Source: Cunninghamia lanceolata (lineage: Eukaryota > Streptophyta > Pinopsida > Cupressales > Cupressaceae). Taken from it: a stretch of 64,000 nucleotides of DNA. Of this stretch, positions 12,224 to 22,883 are shown piece after piece. The position numbers were made by a program, and so were the translations under genes. How positions within the stretch are numbered: the stretch's first letter is position 1; each line of letters begins with the position of its first letter. The stretch covers positions 62,001-126,000 of the forward strand of contig BSBN01001365.1 in assembly GCA_027924645.1 (NCBI GenBank), written 5' to 3'. The notes below the pieces were generated by a model that saw nothing but the letters and a program-made list of their open reading frames with translations, had not been told where the DNA came from and did no database searches.

Positions 12224-12716
12224 GGGACATCACAGAGTGGGTGAAAGAAGTGCAAAAAATTGGGCAGCAAACAGGGCAGCATATTACAGATATTTTTTGT
12301 AATCACACTATTTATAAAGTGCCACATTTTGGGGAGTTATATTTTTATAAAGCCATTTTGAGGGCCTTTCTGTGTGCAACACCAAGCATACAGTTGTGCT
12401 GTTTTAGTGCATTGACATTTGCATGTGAAATGATGAAATTCTTTCTTGCAATCATAGTAGATGGAATAAACTACCACTCATGGAGAGTAAATGGAGACCT
12501 TTTTAACTCAGGTTCCCTATCCCTATCTTTTGTGACAAGTTCCATCACCATCCAGTTTTGATGAGCACGATAAGTGTCTGAATTATTATGAAATTGTTTA
12601 TAGTCACATTTGTCTATCTTTCCCTTGACTTCCAACATGACATTGAGGACACAAAGTGCTTGGCTGATCCTTATGTAGTTATTTGGTGACACCTTTGTCA
12701 TTGTGTGATGTTTCCA

Positions 12717-13573
12717 TGGATGACACATTCTTCAAATTTGATGATATTAATGATTCTAATGATGACGATGTAGAGCATGAAGACTCACAGTTGTCATCTT
12801 ATGGTTCAATTTGTGATGCATCTTTTAACACTTCTTTGTAGGATCTTCCCCTCATTGGATTTGGGATTCCTATTTGTGCAACATTGTTTGTCTCCTTGTT
12901 GAATCTCATCTTTGTTATTGTTCTCATTCCTTGGAGGACATTGTTTTTCCATTTGATGAGAATTTCCACCTAGTTGTTCTTGGGACTTCTCGATCACCTC
13001 ATTGGGATTCCTATCTTTGTAACATTGGTCATCTTTCTGTAAAATCTCAGCTTGATGATTGTCCTCATTTCTTGGAAGATATTTTTTTCTGCTTGATGAG
13101 AATTCCCACATGGTTGTTTTTGGAACTTCATCAACTTCTCTTTGTGATTCACCTTGTCTTGTGGATCCTCTTTTAGTGGAAGTAATGAGGGTATCTATTA
13201 TCATCCCTTCCCTTTACTTTGTAATCAATCTTCTCTTGTGGATCATCTTTTAATGGATGTAATGAGGGTACCTGTTATAACCCTCCTCTCTTTGATCCAC
13301 CTGCTCTTGTGGATACTTATTTAGTGGATGGGTATATGTTGTTGAACCTCCTATTGTGGTTGACATTAATCTTTTAGATGATGCATCTCCATTTTTTGGT
13401 TCCTCCTTAAATGTGACTTTTTCAAAGCCTATTTTAGGATGTCTTTGCTACCACATTCAAAGAACATTGAACTAGTTCCAAACACTAATTTGTTGCTTCC
13501 TTCATATTCTATTATGGAATGGGAAGACTTTCAATATGCACCTTTATCCACATCTCTTCCAAAGGGAAGGAAA
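12717..13573 (+). pseudogene. degenerate coding relic of unknown origin, internally duplicated
   Basis: A short acidic open frame starts at 12717 (MDDTFFKFDDINDSNDDDVE) and stops near 12840. Beyond it, a phrase reading roughly HWDSYLCNIxxLxVxSxL...SLEDIxFxxDEN occurs twice, about 130-150 bp apart (12850-12985 and 12995-13110), followed by weaker copies of a CLVDPLLVEVM-like phrase at 13150-13340. The frame shifts repeatedly. The pattern suggests an old protein-coding sequence, perhaps the acidic linker of a retrotransposon polyprotein, that underwent tandem duplication and decayed. I do not recognise the family. No start, stop or boundary can be assigned with confidence. Confidence 0.35.
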
Positions 13574-13924
13574 GTTGTTTGATGCAAGTGGACTTTCTTT
13601 AGCATCCAATTCAGGTGCATCAATTCATTTTTCTAGACATCTAGAGGAGCAACTGATTTGAAAATGGGGTCAAAATTGCTGGACCATGGCGTTAAAGTTG
13701 CCACTTTTAGTCGAGAAGATGCCTAGAAGCCCTTGAGACATGCGTTTGGATGGTTTCATGATCATCATTAGAAAGTTTGTACTTTTGTGAGAAGAATGTT
13801 TGTGATAATTTAGAGCATTGCAAAGATAACTTTGAACATAAATGTAGGTGTTCAAACTTAGTAGAAAACCTAAAGCTATGAGATCATCAGTTTCTACAAG
13901 TGGTGAAATCATTTTGACAGCAGT

Positions 13925-15901
13925 TGACATGTCCTCGTTTCCAACATGATCACCCAATAGAAGACTGAGTTAGCCTATCCTCATTCCTGTAGGCTAACCC
14001 ATCGGAGCAAGGGAATATTTTGGCGAAGATGGAAAATGAATTAATGCACTTTGCATTAATTATCAAAATGAAGACAATTAAATAATAATAATATTATTAT
14101 TATTTGATTATAGCGCCAAGGAAGAAAATAATAAAAATAAATTAAATAATATTATTTTAATATTATTTAATATGAGTGCTTGTTTTGGAGACATAAAATA
14201 AAATAAAATAATATCTTGGGTTGGAGCACTCACCCTTGGAGAATAAAATATTCAAAAAATAATGAAATGGGTCTTGGCTAAGTGGCGCTCACTTTGGAAT
14301 TGCAAAATATTGATATTTGAAATAGCACTCACCTTTGGAGGAATAAAATAATAAAATAGTACATTGGAGTGAATACGAGCCGACAAGGAAGGAATTGAAA
14401 ATTCAAATCTTTAATTTGAATTGGCATAAAGGAATGATTCGAGTCTCATTTTCGACATCACGACTATCACGAACTTTTGCATGCTTGGCATTTTGCTTGT
14501 CACTCATTTCTACGGTGGAATTGGACGAAAACCCAATTTTCATCATTGGAGGTGGATTCGTGTGGTATTCGCAATTGTGCTACATTGTTGAATTTTCATA
14601 GATTATCATCAATCGAAATATGGTCGGAGACCTTTAGTGAGATGGTTACGATCGATAGAGGAGTTTCATTGTTTGAGCGCTGATTGCAGATCACCGTAAA
14701 GTCACTAAAGGCATTGTATCGCTGAAGTCAAAGCATATATCCTAGAGCACTGAATTCAGAGAATCGCCGCAGCCTTGCATTGGAGGATCGACGGCATTGT
14801 GGAAGTCATAGAATATCATTAAAGAGTCATTGTTGAAGATTCATCAAGGTTCGATGACCTTTGCAGATTTCATCGGAGGTCCCTCACTTGAATTCATAAG
14901 GCGTCGATTTCATTGTTTGTAGATCCGTCACACACAAACATCACTCAGCCGCCACCTTAGAAAACTCAGCATCAAGGAATCGTTGTGCATGAGATCATTC
15001 GCCATTCATCTTGTAGTTCGATCTGCATCATTAGAGGCCAGCGATGTTGTTGGGAATCATTCGCATCATCAGAGAGTTCGCTGATACTAGGAGCACAGGG
15101 TATACATTGGATGAATTGGCCGCTGTGGAGTTGCGATTGGAATATTGGTACTGCTTTGGTCATCTTGAAGGGATCGATTGAGTTCAGTAAGGCGCATAGT
15201 GTTCATTGACAACCATTCTTCATTCAACGCTACAGACTGAGATCCGCATTGGAGGTGTTACTCTACATATCATCGAACCACACCAACACCACAATCGGAG
15301 CCTTCACCTTAGAGACCGACCAGCCTGGAGAGGTTTGGGTCCATTATTGGTCAAATTGGCATCAAAATTTGGTATGTGGGAATTGCTATTTTATCTCTGT
15401 TTATGTAACAACAGCACATGCATTCTATTTGGCTGTCATAGAGCCATATTGATTAATGTAATTGAAAGATTTCTCAGTCTCATATTGTAACAACAAGTTT
15501 CAATTGCATTTCATAATATTTGCTATCATTGTATCTTGCACATCTATATTGCAATCTAAGTGGAAGCTGCATATATCTATATTGTCAAAGATTTGTATCT
15601 TGATTAGTTCATAGATTTTGTGTCGGAGACAATTTGTAAGTTGCAAAAATATATCAAATTCATTTCTAAACTGGAAAGATCAAAAATATCACATCAAAAC
15701 ATGGAATGACACATGTCAGCAGCTATTGTGAATTCACTCCTTGGCAAAAGCAGCGAACTTGCCTTGACCTGATTTCAAAATCGCCTCATGGCGGAAGTGG
15801 CGAAATCATCACTATGTGGATAAAGCATGGAATATGAAGGGTTTTGACATTTCAATTTGTATTTTTGATGTTTGATATTCCATATGGCACCTTGGGAGTA
15901 C
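13925..15901 (+). mobile_element. decayed LTR (H)
   Basis: It starts TGACATGTCCTCGTTTCC followed by ATGATCACC, a mutated form of the TGTAATGTCCCC...GTGATCACC start of LTRs B, C and J. It has the conserved U3 inverted repeat GTTAGCCTA (13969-13977)/TAGGCTAAC (13990-13998) and a leader hairpin at 14519-14538. The 3' end was not found; sequence up to the start of element B at 15902 could belong to it. No coding region is present. Confidence 0.5.
14519..14538 (+). other. leader hairpin, ACGAAAAC loop (LTR H)
   Basis: Stem AATTGG (14519-14524) pairs perfectly with CCAATT (14533-14538) around loop ACGAAAAC (14525-14532). The stem sequence differs from all other copies, yet pairing is kept. Confidence 0.65.
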
Positions 15902-17386
15902 TGTAATGTCCCCATTTTCGGAGTGATCACCTAGTGATGACCTAATTGGCAAGTTTTCATAGTTGGCTAATTTTGTAGGGCAAATTGAGTATGGGAGATG
16001 ACTTGGCATATTTTTGTGGTATTTTTGATGTAATCATCATTAATAAAATAAATTGCCCTAAGGTGGAGCAACCCATTTGGAGGGTGGAAAATAGAAGAAA
16101 ATGTGGAAATTGCCTATGGAGAAATAAAGAATAATTTATAATGATTTTCTTTGTCATGGACGACTTCATGTGAGGTCAAAATATGTTATATCCTATGCCT
16201 AAGTGGTTTGCCCTTGGAGGTTGGAAAGTTGGAAGAATAATATAAAAAAATAAAATAATGTTGTTCCTTGTGTTGGGCGCCAAAGGGAGATCGGCCAAGG
16301 AAGAAAATAATAAAGAAAAGACAAATCTTTAATTTGTACTTTGAGCGCCTATCTCATCTTGAGGTGGTCGACCAAACTTGGGAAGAAAAAAGTAATTAAA
16401 AATAAGGGTTATCATGCCTAGGTCGGCCTAGAAGGAGAGAAGATTGTGTATAAATAAGAGATCATTAGAGGCATTTCCATCATATCATTCATTCCTTATT
16501 TTTCATTGAGTTTATCTCATTTGGCTGGAACTATTGTTGGGCTTGAATCGAAGGACGAAAACCCTTGTGATTCTTGGTGAATTAGACGAAAACCTAATTC
16601 ATCTTTGTGGAGGTTTCATCACGGAAACCTACTTGCACTTCATTGGAGATCTACGGAGACTTGGAGCTGATTTGCATATTCAGATTTCTAGATCAGATTG
16701 GAGCAGCATTCCTTTGGTGGCATTTGATGTTCATTTTGCATTGGGCATTGCCCTAACTTGGAGCACCATCTTTGTGAAGGGCGATTTGGTTCTTTGAAGG
16801 CTACTTCTTCATTGTCTAGCGTTTCCTTAACCCTAATTCCTAGCAGCAGCCAAGTGCCAACCTTGTAGAGGATTTTGGAGCAGCATTCTTCATCATTTGC
16901 ATGTGTTTTGACATCGTTGCTTAGCTGACGTAATTCACTCAGCTGGGGTTTGTATTGGAGCATTATTTCTACATCATTTTTTGGTATGTATCAACCTATC
17001 ATTAGGTCTGATTTGTGACAGCAGGAATCTGATTTTGTATTTAGGCATGTTTGAGCCAATTCATGTGATGTAGCTGCATAATCAGAAGTTCTGATTTATA
17101 GCAGCAGACTGGATAATCTAAAAATCAGATTTGTTCCATGTATATTTTTGCAATTTGATGTCATGTATGGTTGGATGTGTTCATGATTGAAGATATATGT
17201 TCATAAGGGTTAATAATTGCTTTGTTATTTGAGCATTTGGTGGCATATATGTTCGCTGTTCTTGTTTAATTGAAATCAGAAAATTAGAGCAGAATTCTAG
17301 GGTTTCAACAGAAAACTAAAAGTGCAGAAAACTAGGGCAGAATTAAAAATCATAATTTTAGGGCAGATCTCATTGGGGATATTACA
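15902..17386 (+). repeat. 5' LTR of element B
   Basis: It runs from TGTAATGTCCCC to GGGGATATTACA, giving matched inverted ends, 1485 bp. A TATA box (TATAAATA) lies at 16449-16456 and paired hairpins at 16551-16603. The primer binding site follows directly. Confidence 0.92.
16551..16603 (+). other. paired leader hairpins, ACGAAAAC loops (LTR B, 5' copy)
   Basis: Hairpin 1: AAGG (16551-16554)/CCTT (16563-16566), loop 16555-16562. Hairpin 2: GGTGAATTAG (16576-16585)/CTAATTCATC (16594-16603), a 10-bp stem with one G-U pair, loop ACGAAAAC (16586-16593). They start 102 bp after the TATA box, so they should lie in the transcribed leader. Confidence 0.7.
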
Positions 17387-17387
17387 G

Positions 17388-17399
17388 TGGTATCAGAGC
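17388..17399 (+). promoter_or_regulatory. primer binding site of element B
   Basis: TGGTATCAGAGC one base after the LTR end ATTACA. It is the canonical plant primer site for initiator Met tRNA. Confidence 0.95.
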
Positions 17400-17545
17400 T
17401 TTGATCTTGCTAGCCTGAAGGGTTTTATATGTGAGCTTTCATTGGTGATCATCTAATGTTGATTGTATGAATCCCGGAGAGAGAATTCATCACATACCGG
17501 AGAAGGCAGCGAGTTGTTGATACATGTTTTGAAGAAGAAGTCAAC

Positions 17546-19216
17546 ATGGATGATAGAAGTGATGAAGAACCTAGCATGAGGGATATCCTCTAAGGTATCT
17601 CTAGGACACAACAAAATTTGGTACAATTGATGGCTTGATTTATGCAGAATAATGGAGGCAATGGAGGTGATAGAATCAATGGGCATAATAATGCTAGCAC
17701 TTCCGGAAATAATGGTGGCACTCCGACTCATGCATCCATGGTGCGACCTCTCATGCCTATATTTTTGGATCAGCAAAGAGCTACGGAAAATGAGCCACAA
17801 GTTGAAGGTGAGACATTTGATGATTATAGAAGAGAATGGTTATCATTGAGTGAAGAATGCTGAGAAGCCTTGCCATGGCCGGATTTTTACAATGTGAAAT
17901 ATAGGAATAGAGATAGACCTAGAGGAGAAAGAGGCAACAACAACAACCACAACAACAACACTAATCATGACTTGCAAAGAAAGTTGGGTAAGGTCAACAT
18001 CACTCCCTTTGATGGTTAGGGGAAGATCACGACAAGGGCATGGATCCAAAAGTTGGATAACTACTTCACTTTGAGCCTTATATTTGAGAGAGATGCTATA
18101 CAGTTTGCTACACTTCACTTGGAGGGAGATGCTCTAGATTGGTGGTATAATGGAATGGTGACTCAAGGCCATAACCTTGTCACTACTTATGTGGATTTCT
18201 CACAGAGGTTGATTGATAGATTTGATGAGTCAAATCCAGAACAATTCTTCAAGGAGTTGGCACAACTCAAACAGGAGGAGTCTGTGGATACATACATCTT
18301 CGAGTTTCAAAAGCTTGCAGTGTTGGTGCCTAATATTTCGGAGACTAGGTTGACATTTCTCTTCATTGAGGGACTTGAGGAGCCACTTCGTGGATGGGTG
18401 AAGGCCCTAGATCCGCCATCATTGAGGGAAGCCATCAAGAGGGCTAGAGGTATGAAATTTTCAGCTCCATCTAAGCCTAAGTTTCAGAGTAAGCCTTTTA
18501 CTTCATCTAAAAACGAACCAAAGAAGAATTTTCAAAAGGATTGGCCGAAGAAGACAACACTTGATCTAGAGGCGAAGAATGAGCTAAGGAGAAGGAAGCT
18601 TTGCTTCTCATGCAAGGAGCCTTGGGAGCCCGGTCATAGATGCCTTGGGAGAGGCAAGGCATACTACATTGAAGTCACTTCTGATGTTGATGAGGAGATT
18701 CCAGACACTAGTTTGGAAGGTGACAATGAGGAGCAACCATTGGAGCAAGATGACATGGCACAAGGTACAATTGCTTTCCTTTCAGGAGTTCCTAAGCATT
18801 ATCCTTTTAGGGTAAGAGGCATTGTGAAAGGACAAAGAGTATCTTGCTTGGTTGATAGTGGTGCATCACATAATTTCATTGATGAGGGTTTTGTGGTCAA
18901 GAGAGGACTACAAGTAGAGGAGTTTCTTGGATTCAGCGTCTTGTTGGTGGATGGATTCAAGATGAGTTGCACAAGGAAGATATCACAGCTGAGTATCCAA
19001 TTGGATAGCTACACATTTGTTGATGAGTTCTATGTAGTTGGCATTGGAGAGATAGAGATTGTATTGGGAATCCAATGGCTCAAATCTCTTGGTAGGTACA
19101 TTCAGGACTTCAACAAGATGGAGCTTGAGTTCACATCCGATGATAAACAAATAATTTTGAAGGCAATAAACAATGGTACACCTATGGACGTGACAGCCAA
19201 GAGGATGGATGTTTGA
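17546..19216 (+). pseudogene. gag-pro: Ty3/gypsy gag-protease with four N-terminal stops
   Basis: One frame from ATG 17546 to the TGA at 19214-19216. Four in-frame stops (17591, 17636, 17861, 18017) all fall in the first 158 codons; the following 387 codons are open. Visible domains: Asn/Gly-rich N-terminus; Retrotrans_gag core (TRAWIQKLDNYF, LEGDALDWWYNG, LAQLKQEESVDTY) at about 18030-18470; zinc knuckle CFSCKEPWEPGHRC (18602 on), the form used by plant chromoviruses; and a retropepsin-like protease with catalytic LVDSGASHNF (Asp codon 18854-18856) and the partner-side motif IVLGIQWL near 19060. Gag builds the particle and protease matures it. There is no reverse transcriptase after the protease; a different ORF begins overlapping the stop. 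The copy is broken at the N-terminus but its knuckle-protease part is well preserved. Confidence 0.9.
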
Positions 19217-20579
19217 ACTTTGGATCAGCCTTGAGGCATCTGATTTTCAGTTGGAGACACCTATTGGATCAGCTCTTGATGAAGAGCATGCAACAAAGGT
19301 GGAAGAAGAGCTTGAGGACCTTGATGGCACTACACAAGGACTTGAGGTAAGGTCTGATTTTCTGATTTGCAGCAGCAGTCCTTTACCTTCATATAATCAT
19401 GAGATGGCATCCATTGGACATGAGGAGGATAGTGGTGAGGAGTCTTCTATTGTTGGCACTCAAGATTTGAGGGTTGAACATGAGGCCATTGTTGTGGATC
19501 CAAGCCACAAGAGGTCTGATTTTGTATACCATGGAATAGAAGAGGTAAAGAAGACCCAGAGCATGTGTGATGAGTGGCTACGGAGAGCTAGAGAGGCCAA
19601 GTTGTTGGCTTCCCAAGCAAGACAACATCTACAGGAGGTCAAGGAACGTTGCAGCCACAAAGATCATGCGAGGCAGCAGAGAGAGGCATATCTTAGATCC
19701 CTTTTTCTTCCAAGGGAAGAAACTATGGAGGTTGAGCATCTGAGGGATGAGCCTCTTATGATGGACAAGCACGAGGAGCACTCAGGATTGCATGGACTTG
19801 AGGAGAGGTATGATTCAGAAATTTCAATTTATGTCAGTAGTTTGCATCATGATTCACACCTTTTTGAGAGCCCATTGAAGGCTCAAGTGATGATTATGGA
19901 TGAGGTAGTTGAGCACACATTTTGTGGACCGGCCAATAGTATGCATGCATATGTAGATGAAGACATTTGTGATTCAGTGTTGGTTGGGAATCTAACTACC
20001 TTTGGAGAGCTCGAGGAGTCTACTTGTGTTGAGACACAACACCATGGTGAATCCTTGATTGAGTATGCAGCTGTCCTAACTTTAGGACTTGAGACATGTA
20101 TCATGGAGACATTTGATTGGTATGTGTTGGGAGGTATTGAGTTGCAGCTGGATAGAGATGAGCATGAGGGTAGAAATTTTCCAGCCCTAATCCGTTGGTC
20201 TTTGGCTCATACTTTGTTGTTAGATGGCTGTCCTACCTTGCTGATCACAGAATTCCCAGGATGTACATTGGTGGAAACAGCTGTTTGGAGGGAGTGGAGA
20301 GCTTGGGATAGCTACCACAATGTTGTGGGCTTGTATAGGGTTGAGACTCTATCATCATATGATCTTGGAGACACTATTGGCATCATCATAGGTATGATTT
20401 TCAGTTTGTTTAATGCTGTTCTGATTTATATCAGCAGCTTAGGATGGAGTGGCATGTTTTTCTATGCACATATGATGGATATTTTTCACATCCATATGAT
20501 ATCATGCCGGTTTAGATGGATGGTTGATGATGATTTCATGATGAGAGATCTATCTCCTTACTTTCAGTTGGAATGGTAG
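19209..20579 (+). CDS. ORF2 of element B, novel 456-residue product in place of RT-INT
   Basis: An open frame of 456 codons starts at an ATG that overlaps the gag-protease stop in the octamer ATGTTTGA (19209-19216), an arrangement compatible with termination-reinitiation. No reverse transcriptase, RNase H, integrase or envelope motif is visible. The N-terminal 115 residues are acidic; residues about 112-155 are charged and helix-prone (DEWLRRAREAKLLASQARQH), perhaps a short coiled coil; the middle is His/Glu/Leu-rich; residues about 390-415 are hydrophobic (GIIIGMIFSLFNAVLIYI) and could span a membrane. Some of the DNA resembles LTR phrases (20419-20437 matches 17089-17107 at nearly all positions), so part of the frame may be non-coding in origin. 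It is followed by 550 bp of unassigned sequence. I do not recognise a family. A protein-coding role is uncertain, but the length without stops in an otherwise decayed setting is notable. Confidence 0.5.
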   Translation: MFELWISLEASDFQLETPIGSALDEEHATKVEEELEDLDGTTQGLEVRSDFLICSSSPLPSYNHEMASIGHEEDSGEESSIVGTQDLRVEHEAIVVDPSHKRSDFVYHGIEEVKKTQSMCDEWLRRAREAKLLASQARQHLQEVKERCSHKDHARQQREAYLRSLFLPREETMEVEHLRDEPLMMDKHEEHSGLHGLEERYDSEISIYVSSLHHDSHLFESPLKAQVMIMDEVVEHTFCGPANSMHAYVDEDICDSVLVGNLTTFGELEESTCVETQHHGESLIEYAAVLTLGLETCIMETFDWYVLGGIELQLDRDEHEGRNFPALIRWSLAHTLLLDGCPTLLITEFPGCTLVETAVWREWRAWDSYHNVVGLYRVETLSSYDLGDTIGIIIGMIFSLFNAVLIYISSLGWSGMFFYAHMMDIFHIHMISCRFRWMVDDDFMMRDLSPYFQLEW

Positions 20580-21082
20580 GATGATTTGGGATCCAAGTAT
20601 TGGTATGTTTGGTACACCATTTCAGATGGGTCTTGATGAGTTGCTTCACAACTCTTGGCATAGTGTTGTTTGTATCAGAGTGGAGCAGTGGAAGATTTGG
20701 CACAAGTGGGCATGTTTCAGAGGTCATATCCTTCATCACTTGTTGGTAGATATGACTCTCTTCAGGGCTTTGGTTTTGTATAGTGTTTCGTTTTTGATAG
20801 ACTTAGCACTCGGCACTTGTGGTTGATGGTTTTGCATTCTTGTTCCTATAGCTACACAGGCAGAGCACATGGAGGAGGAGCAGGATTTCTGAATTTGGGG
20901 AGTGGAGTCCGATTGAGTTCAAGTGTGCATGGCTAGTTGTGCTTCATTGTTGGCCACTAGAGCTCACTTTGCATATCATTCTTCATATTCTTCTTGGGAG
21001 ATGCAGCCACAGATTGAGGAGTAGAGTGATCACAGGACATTTGGTTGGATTGAGATACTTGTTACTTGACAGTATTTTGCAG
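20580..21082 (+). other. unassigned internal sequence of element B
   Basis: There is no open frame of note and no similarity to integrase. It probably belongs to the same foreign segment as ORF2, since recognisable gypsy sequence resumes only at about 21083. Confidence 0.45.
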
Positions 21083-21132
21083 GATACAGGTTTGCAATTG
21101 CTTGTGGGCAAGCAATTCCGGGAAGGGAGGAC
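21083..21132 (+). pseudogene. residual 3' end of gypsy pol plus polypurine tract
   Basis: A short segment reads DTGLQLLVGKQFREGRT, matching the terminal phrase of element G's polyprotein (NLQLLENKQFLGGRT at about 62680-62722), where it follows the chromodomain. It is followed by the polypurine tract GGGAAGGGAGG (ending 21130) immediately before the 3' LTR. This shows that B arose from an autonomous chromovirus by replacement or deletion of the region between protease and the last 15 or so codons. Confidence 0.75.
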
Positions 21133-22175
21133 TGTAATGTCCCCATTTTCCGAGTGATCACCTAGTGATGACCTAATTGGCAAGTTTTCACACTTGACTA
21201 ATTTTGTAGGGCAAATTGAGTATGGGAGATGACTTGGCATATTTTTGTGGTATTTTGATGTAATCATCATTAATAAAATAAATTGCCCTAAGGTGGAGCG
21301 ACCCATTTGGAGGATGGAAAATAGAAGAAAATGTGGAAATTGCCTATGGAGAAATAAATAATAATTTATAATGATTTTCTTTGTAGTGGATGACTTCATG
21401 TAAGGTCAAAATATGTTATATCCAATGCCTAAGTGGTTCGCTTTTGGAGGTTGGAAAGTTGGAAGAATAATATAAAAAAATAAAATAATGTTCCTTGTGT
21501 TGGGTGCTAAAGGGAGATCGGCCAAGGAAGAAAATAATAAAGAAAAGACAAATCTTTAATTTTTACTTTGAGTGCCTATCTCATCTTGAGGTGGTCAGCC
21601 AATCTTGGGAAGAAAAAAGTAATTAAAAATAAAGGTTATCACGCCTAGGTCGGCCTAGAAGGAGAGAAGATTGTGTATAAATAAGAGATCATTGGAGGCA
21701 TTTCCATCATATCATTCATTCCCTATTTTTCATTGAGTTTATCTCATTTGGCTGCAATTATTGTTGGGCTTGAATCGAAGGACGAAAACCCTTGTGATTC
21801 TTGGTGAATTAGACGAAAACCTAATTCATCTTTATGGAGGTTTCATCACGGAAACCTACTTGCACTTCATTGGAGATCTACGAAGACTTGGAGCTGATTT
21901 GCATATTCAGATTTCTAGATCAGGTTGGAGCAACATTCCTTTGGTGGCATTTGATGTTCATTTTGCATTGGGCATTGCCCTAACTTGGAGCGCCATCTTT
22001 GTGAAGGGCGATTTGGTTCTTTGGAGGCTACTTCTTCATTATCTAGGGTTTCCTTAACCCTAATTCCTAGTAGCAACCAAGCGCCAACCTTGTAGAGGAT
22101 TTTGGAGCAGCATTCTTCATCATTTGCATGTGTTTTGACATCCTTGCCTAGCTGATGTAATTGGCCTAGCTAGGG
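21133..22175 (+). repeat. 3' LTR of element B, first part
   Basis: Matches 5' LTR 15902-16945 with few differences. It is broken at 22175 by insertion of C after target TAGGG. It continues at 40233. Confidence 0.92.
21778..21830 (+). other. paired leader hairpins, ACGAAAAC loops (LTR B, 3' copy)
   Basis: Same structure as 16551-16603: AAGG/CCTT at 21778-21793 and GGTGAATTAG/CTAATTCATC at 21803-21830. TATA box at 21676-21683. Confidence 0.7.
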
Positions 22176-22217
22176 TATAATGTCCCCATTTCCAGAGTGA
22201 TCACCTTGGAGATGGAT

Positions 22218-22248
22218 ATTAGCCTATTCACCATTCCCGTAGGCTAAT
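22218..22248 (+). other. U3 inverted repeat (LTR C)
   Basis: ATTAGCCTA (22218-22226) and TAGGCTAAT (22240-22248) pair perfectly around a 13-nt loop ending ATTCCCG. The same structure with other closing bases is found in LTRs H, F and M, with imperfect forms in J and G. Confidence 0.6.
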
Positions 22249-22831
22249 TCACTTGGTAAGGGAATGTCTTGGTTGAGCTAGGACTTAGAAGGGTTGGAAA
22301 ATGGAATGTTGCTACAGGCTTGGAGAATGGAATGTTGGATTGGAGAGGCTCAACTAATTTTGTTAGCTGAAACAAAGAGGTATTTTGACTTACAGTATTT
22401 TTGTACAAATTATTGAAATGTCAAAATAATAAAATAATATTGCCAAGAGGAAAAAAAACCTAGGTGGGAGAAGAGAAAAATAACTTAAAGATGGGAAAAA
22501 GGAAATTTGGAGATGAAAATGAAAATATTATATTATTTCCCATGAAAATCGACACTCAAGGAGAAATTATAAAAAATAATATTTTAATTGTATTTTCTCT
22601 CTTCTAGCCGCCGCCCTTGGAGGAAAAAAAAGAAAATAATTTAAAAGAAAATAAATAAATAATATTTTCTTTTGGTAGTGGACTTCAAAAATAATAAAAT
22701 AATGATTTATTTGGGCGTGCAAGTTGAGAAGAATAAAAGGAGGTCAATTGGAGTCATTTTCATATCATTGTTCATTTGGCTTTTGCATGTTTTGGAGAGT
22801 TTCTCTTGGCTGTAACAGAGTTTCAGCGGTA

Positions 22832-22883
22832 TCTAAGGATGAAAACCCTTGGATAATAGTGGTTTGGACGAAAACCCAATCCA
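22832..22883 (+). other. paired leader hairpins (LTR C)
   Basis: Hairpin 1: TCTAAGG (22832-22838)/CCTTGGA (22847-22853) with one U-G pair, loop ATGAAAAC. Hairpin 2: TGGTTTGG (22860-22867)/CCAATCCA (22876-22883) with one T-T mismatch, loop ACGAAAAC. Confidence 0.65.

Larger units (their letters stand above)
9494..12228 (-). mobile_element. element O: gag-only Ty1/copia derivative (TR-GAG type)
   Basis: A complete small LTR element on the minus strand. Two 245-bp LTRs (9499-9743 and 11979-12223) differ at about seven positions (near 97% identity by eye), and the 5-bp TSD GGGAC flanks the element (9494-9498, 12224-12228). The minus-strand 5' LTR is the right-hand one. It is followed directly by the primer binding site TGGTATTAGAGCC. 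A polypurine tract TAAGGGGGGG precedes the 3' LTR. The internal part carries only gag, with no protease, integrase or reverse transcriptase. Elements of this design are known in plants as TR-GAG and depend on other copia elements. LTR ends are unusual: TATTA at the 5' end in both copies rather than TG. Confidence 0.9.

Noticed and set aside
13059..13253. Apparent hydrophobic membrane protein
   Set aside because: It is an out-of-frame reading of the T-rich decayed coding relic.
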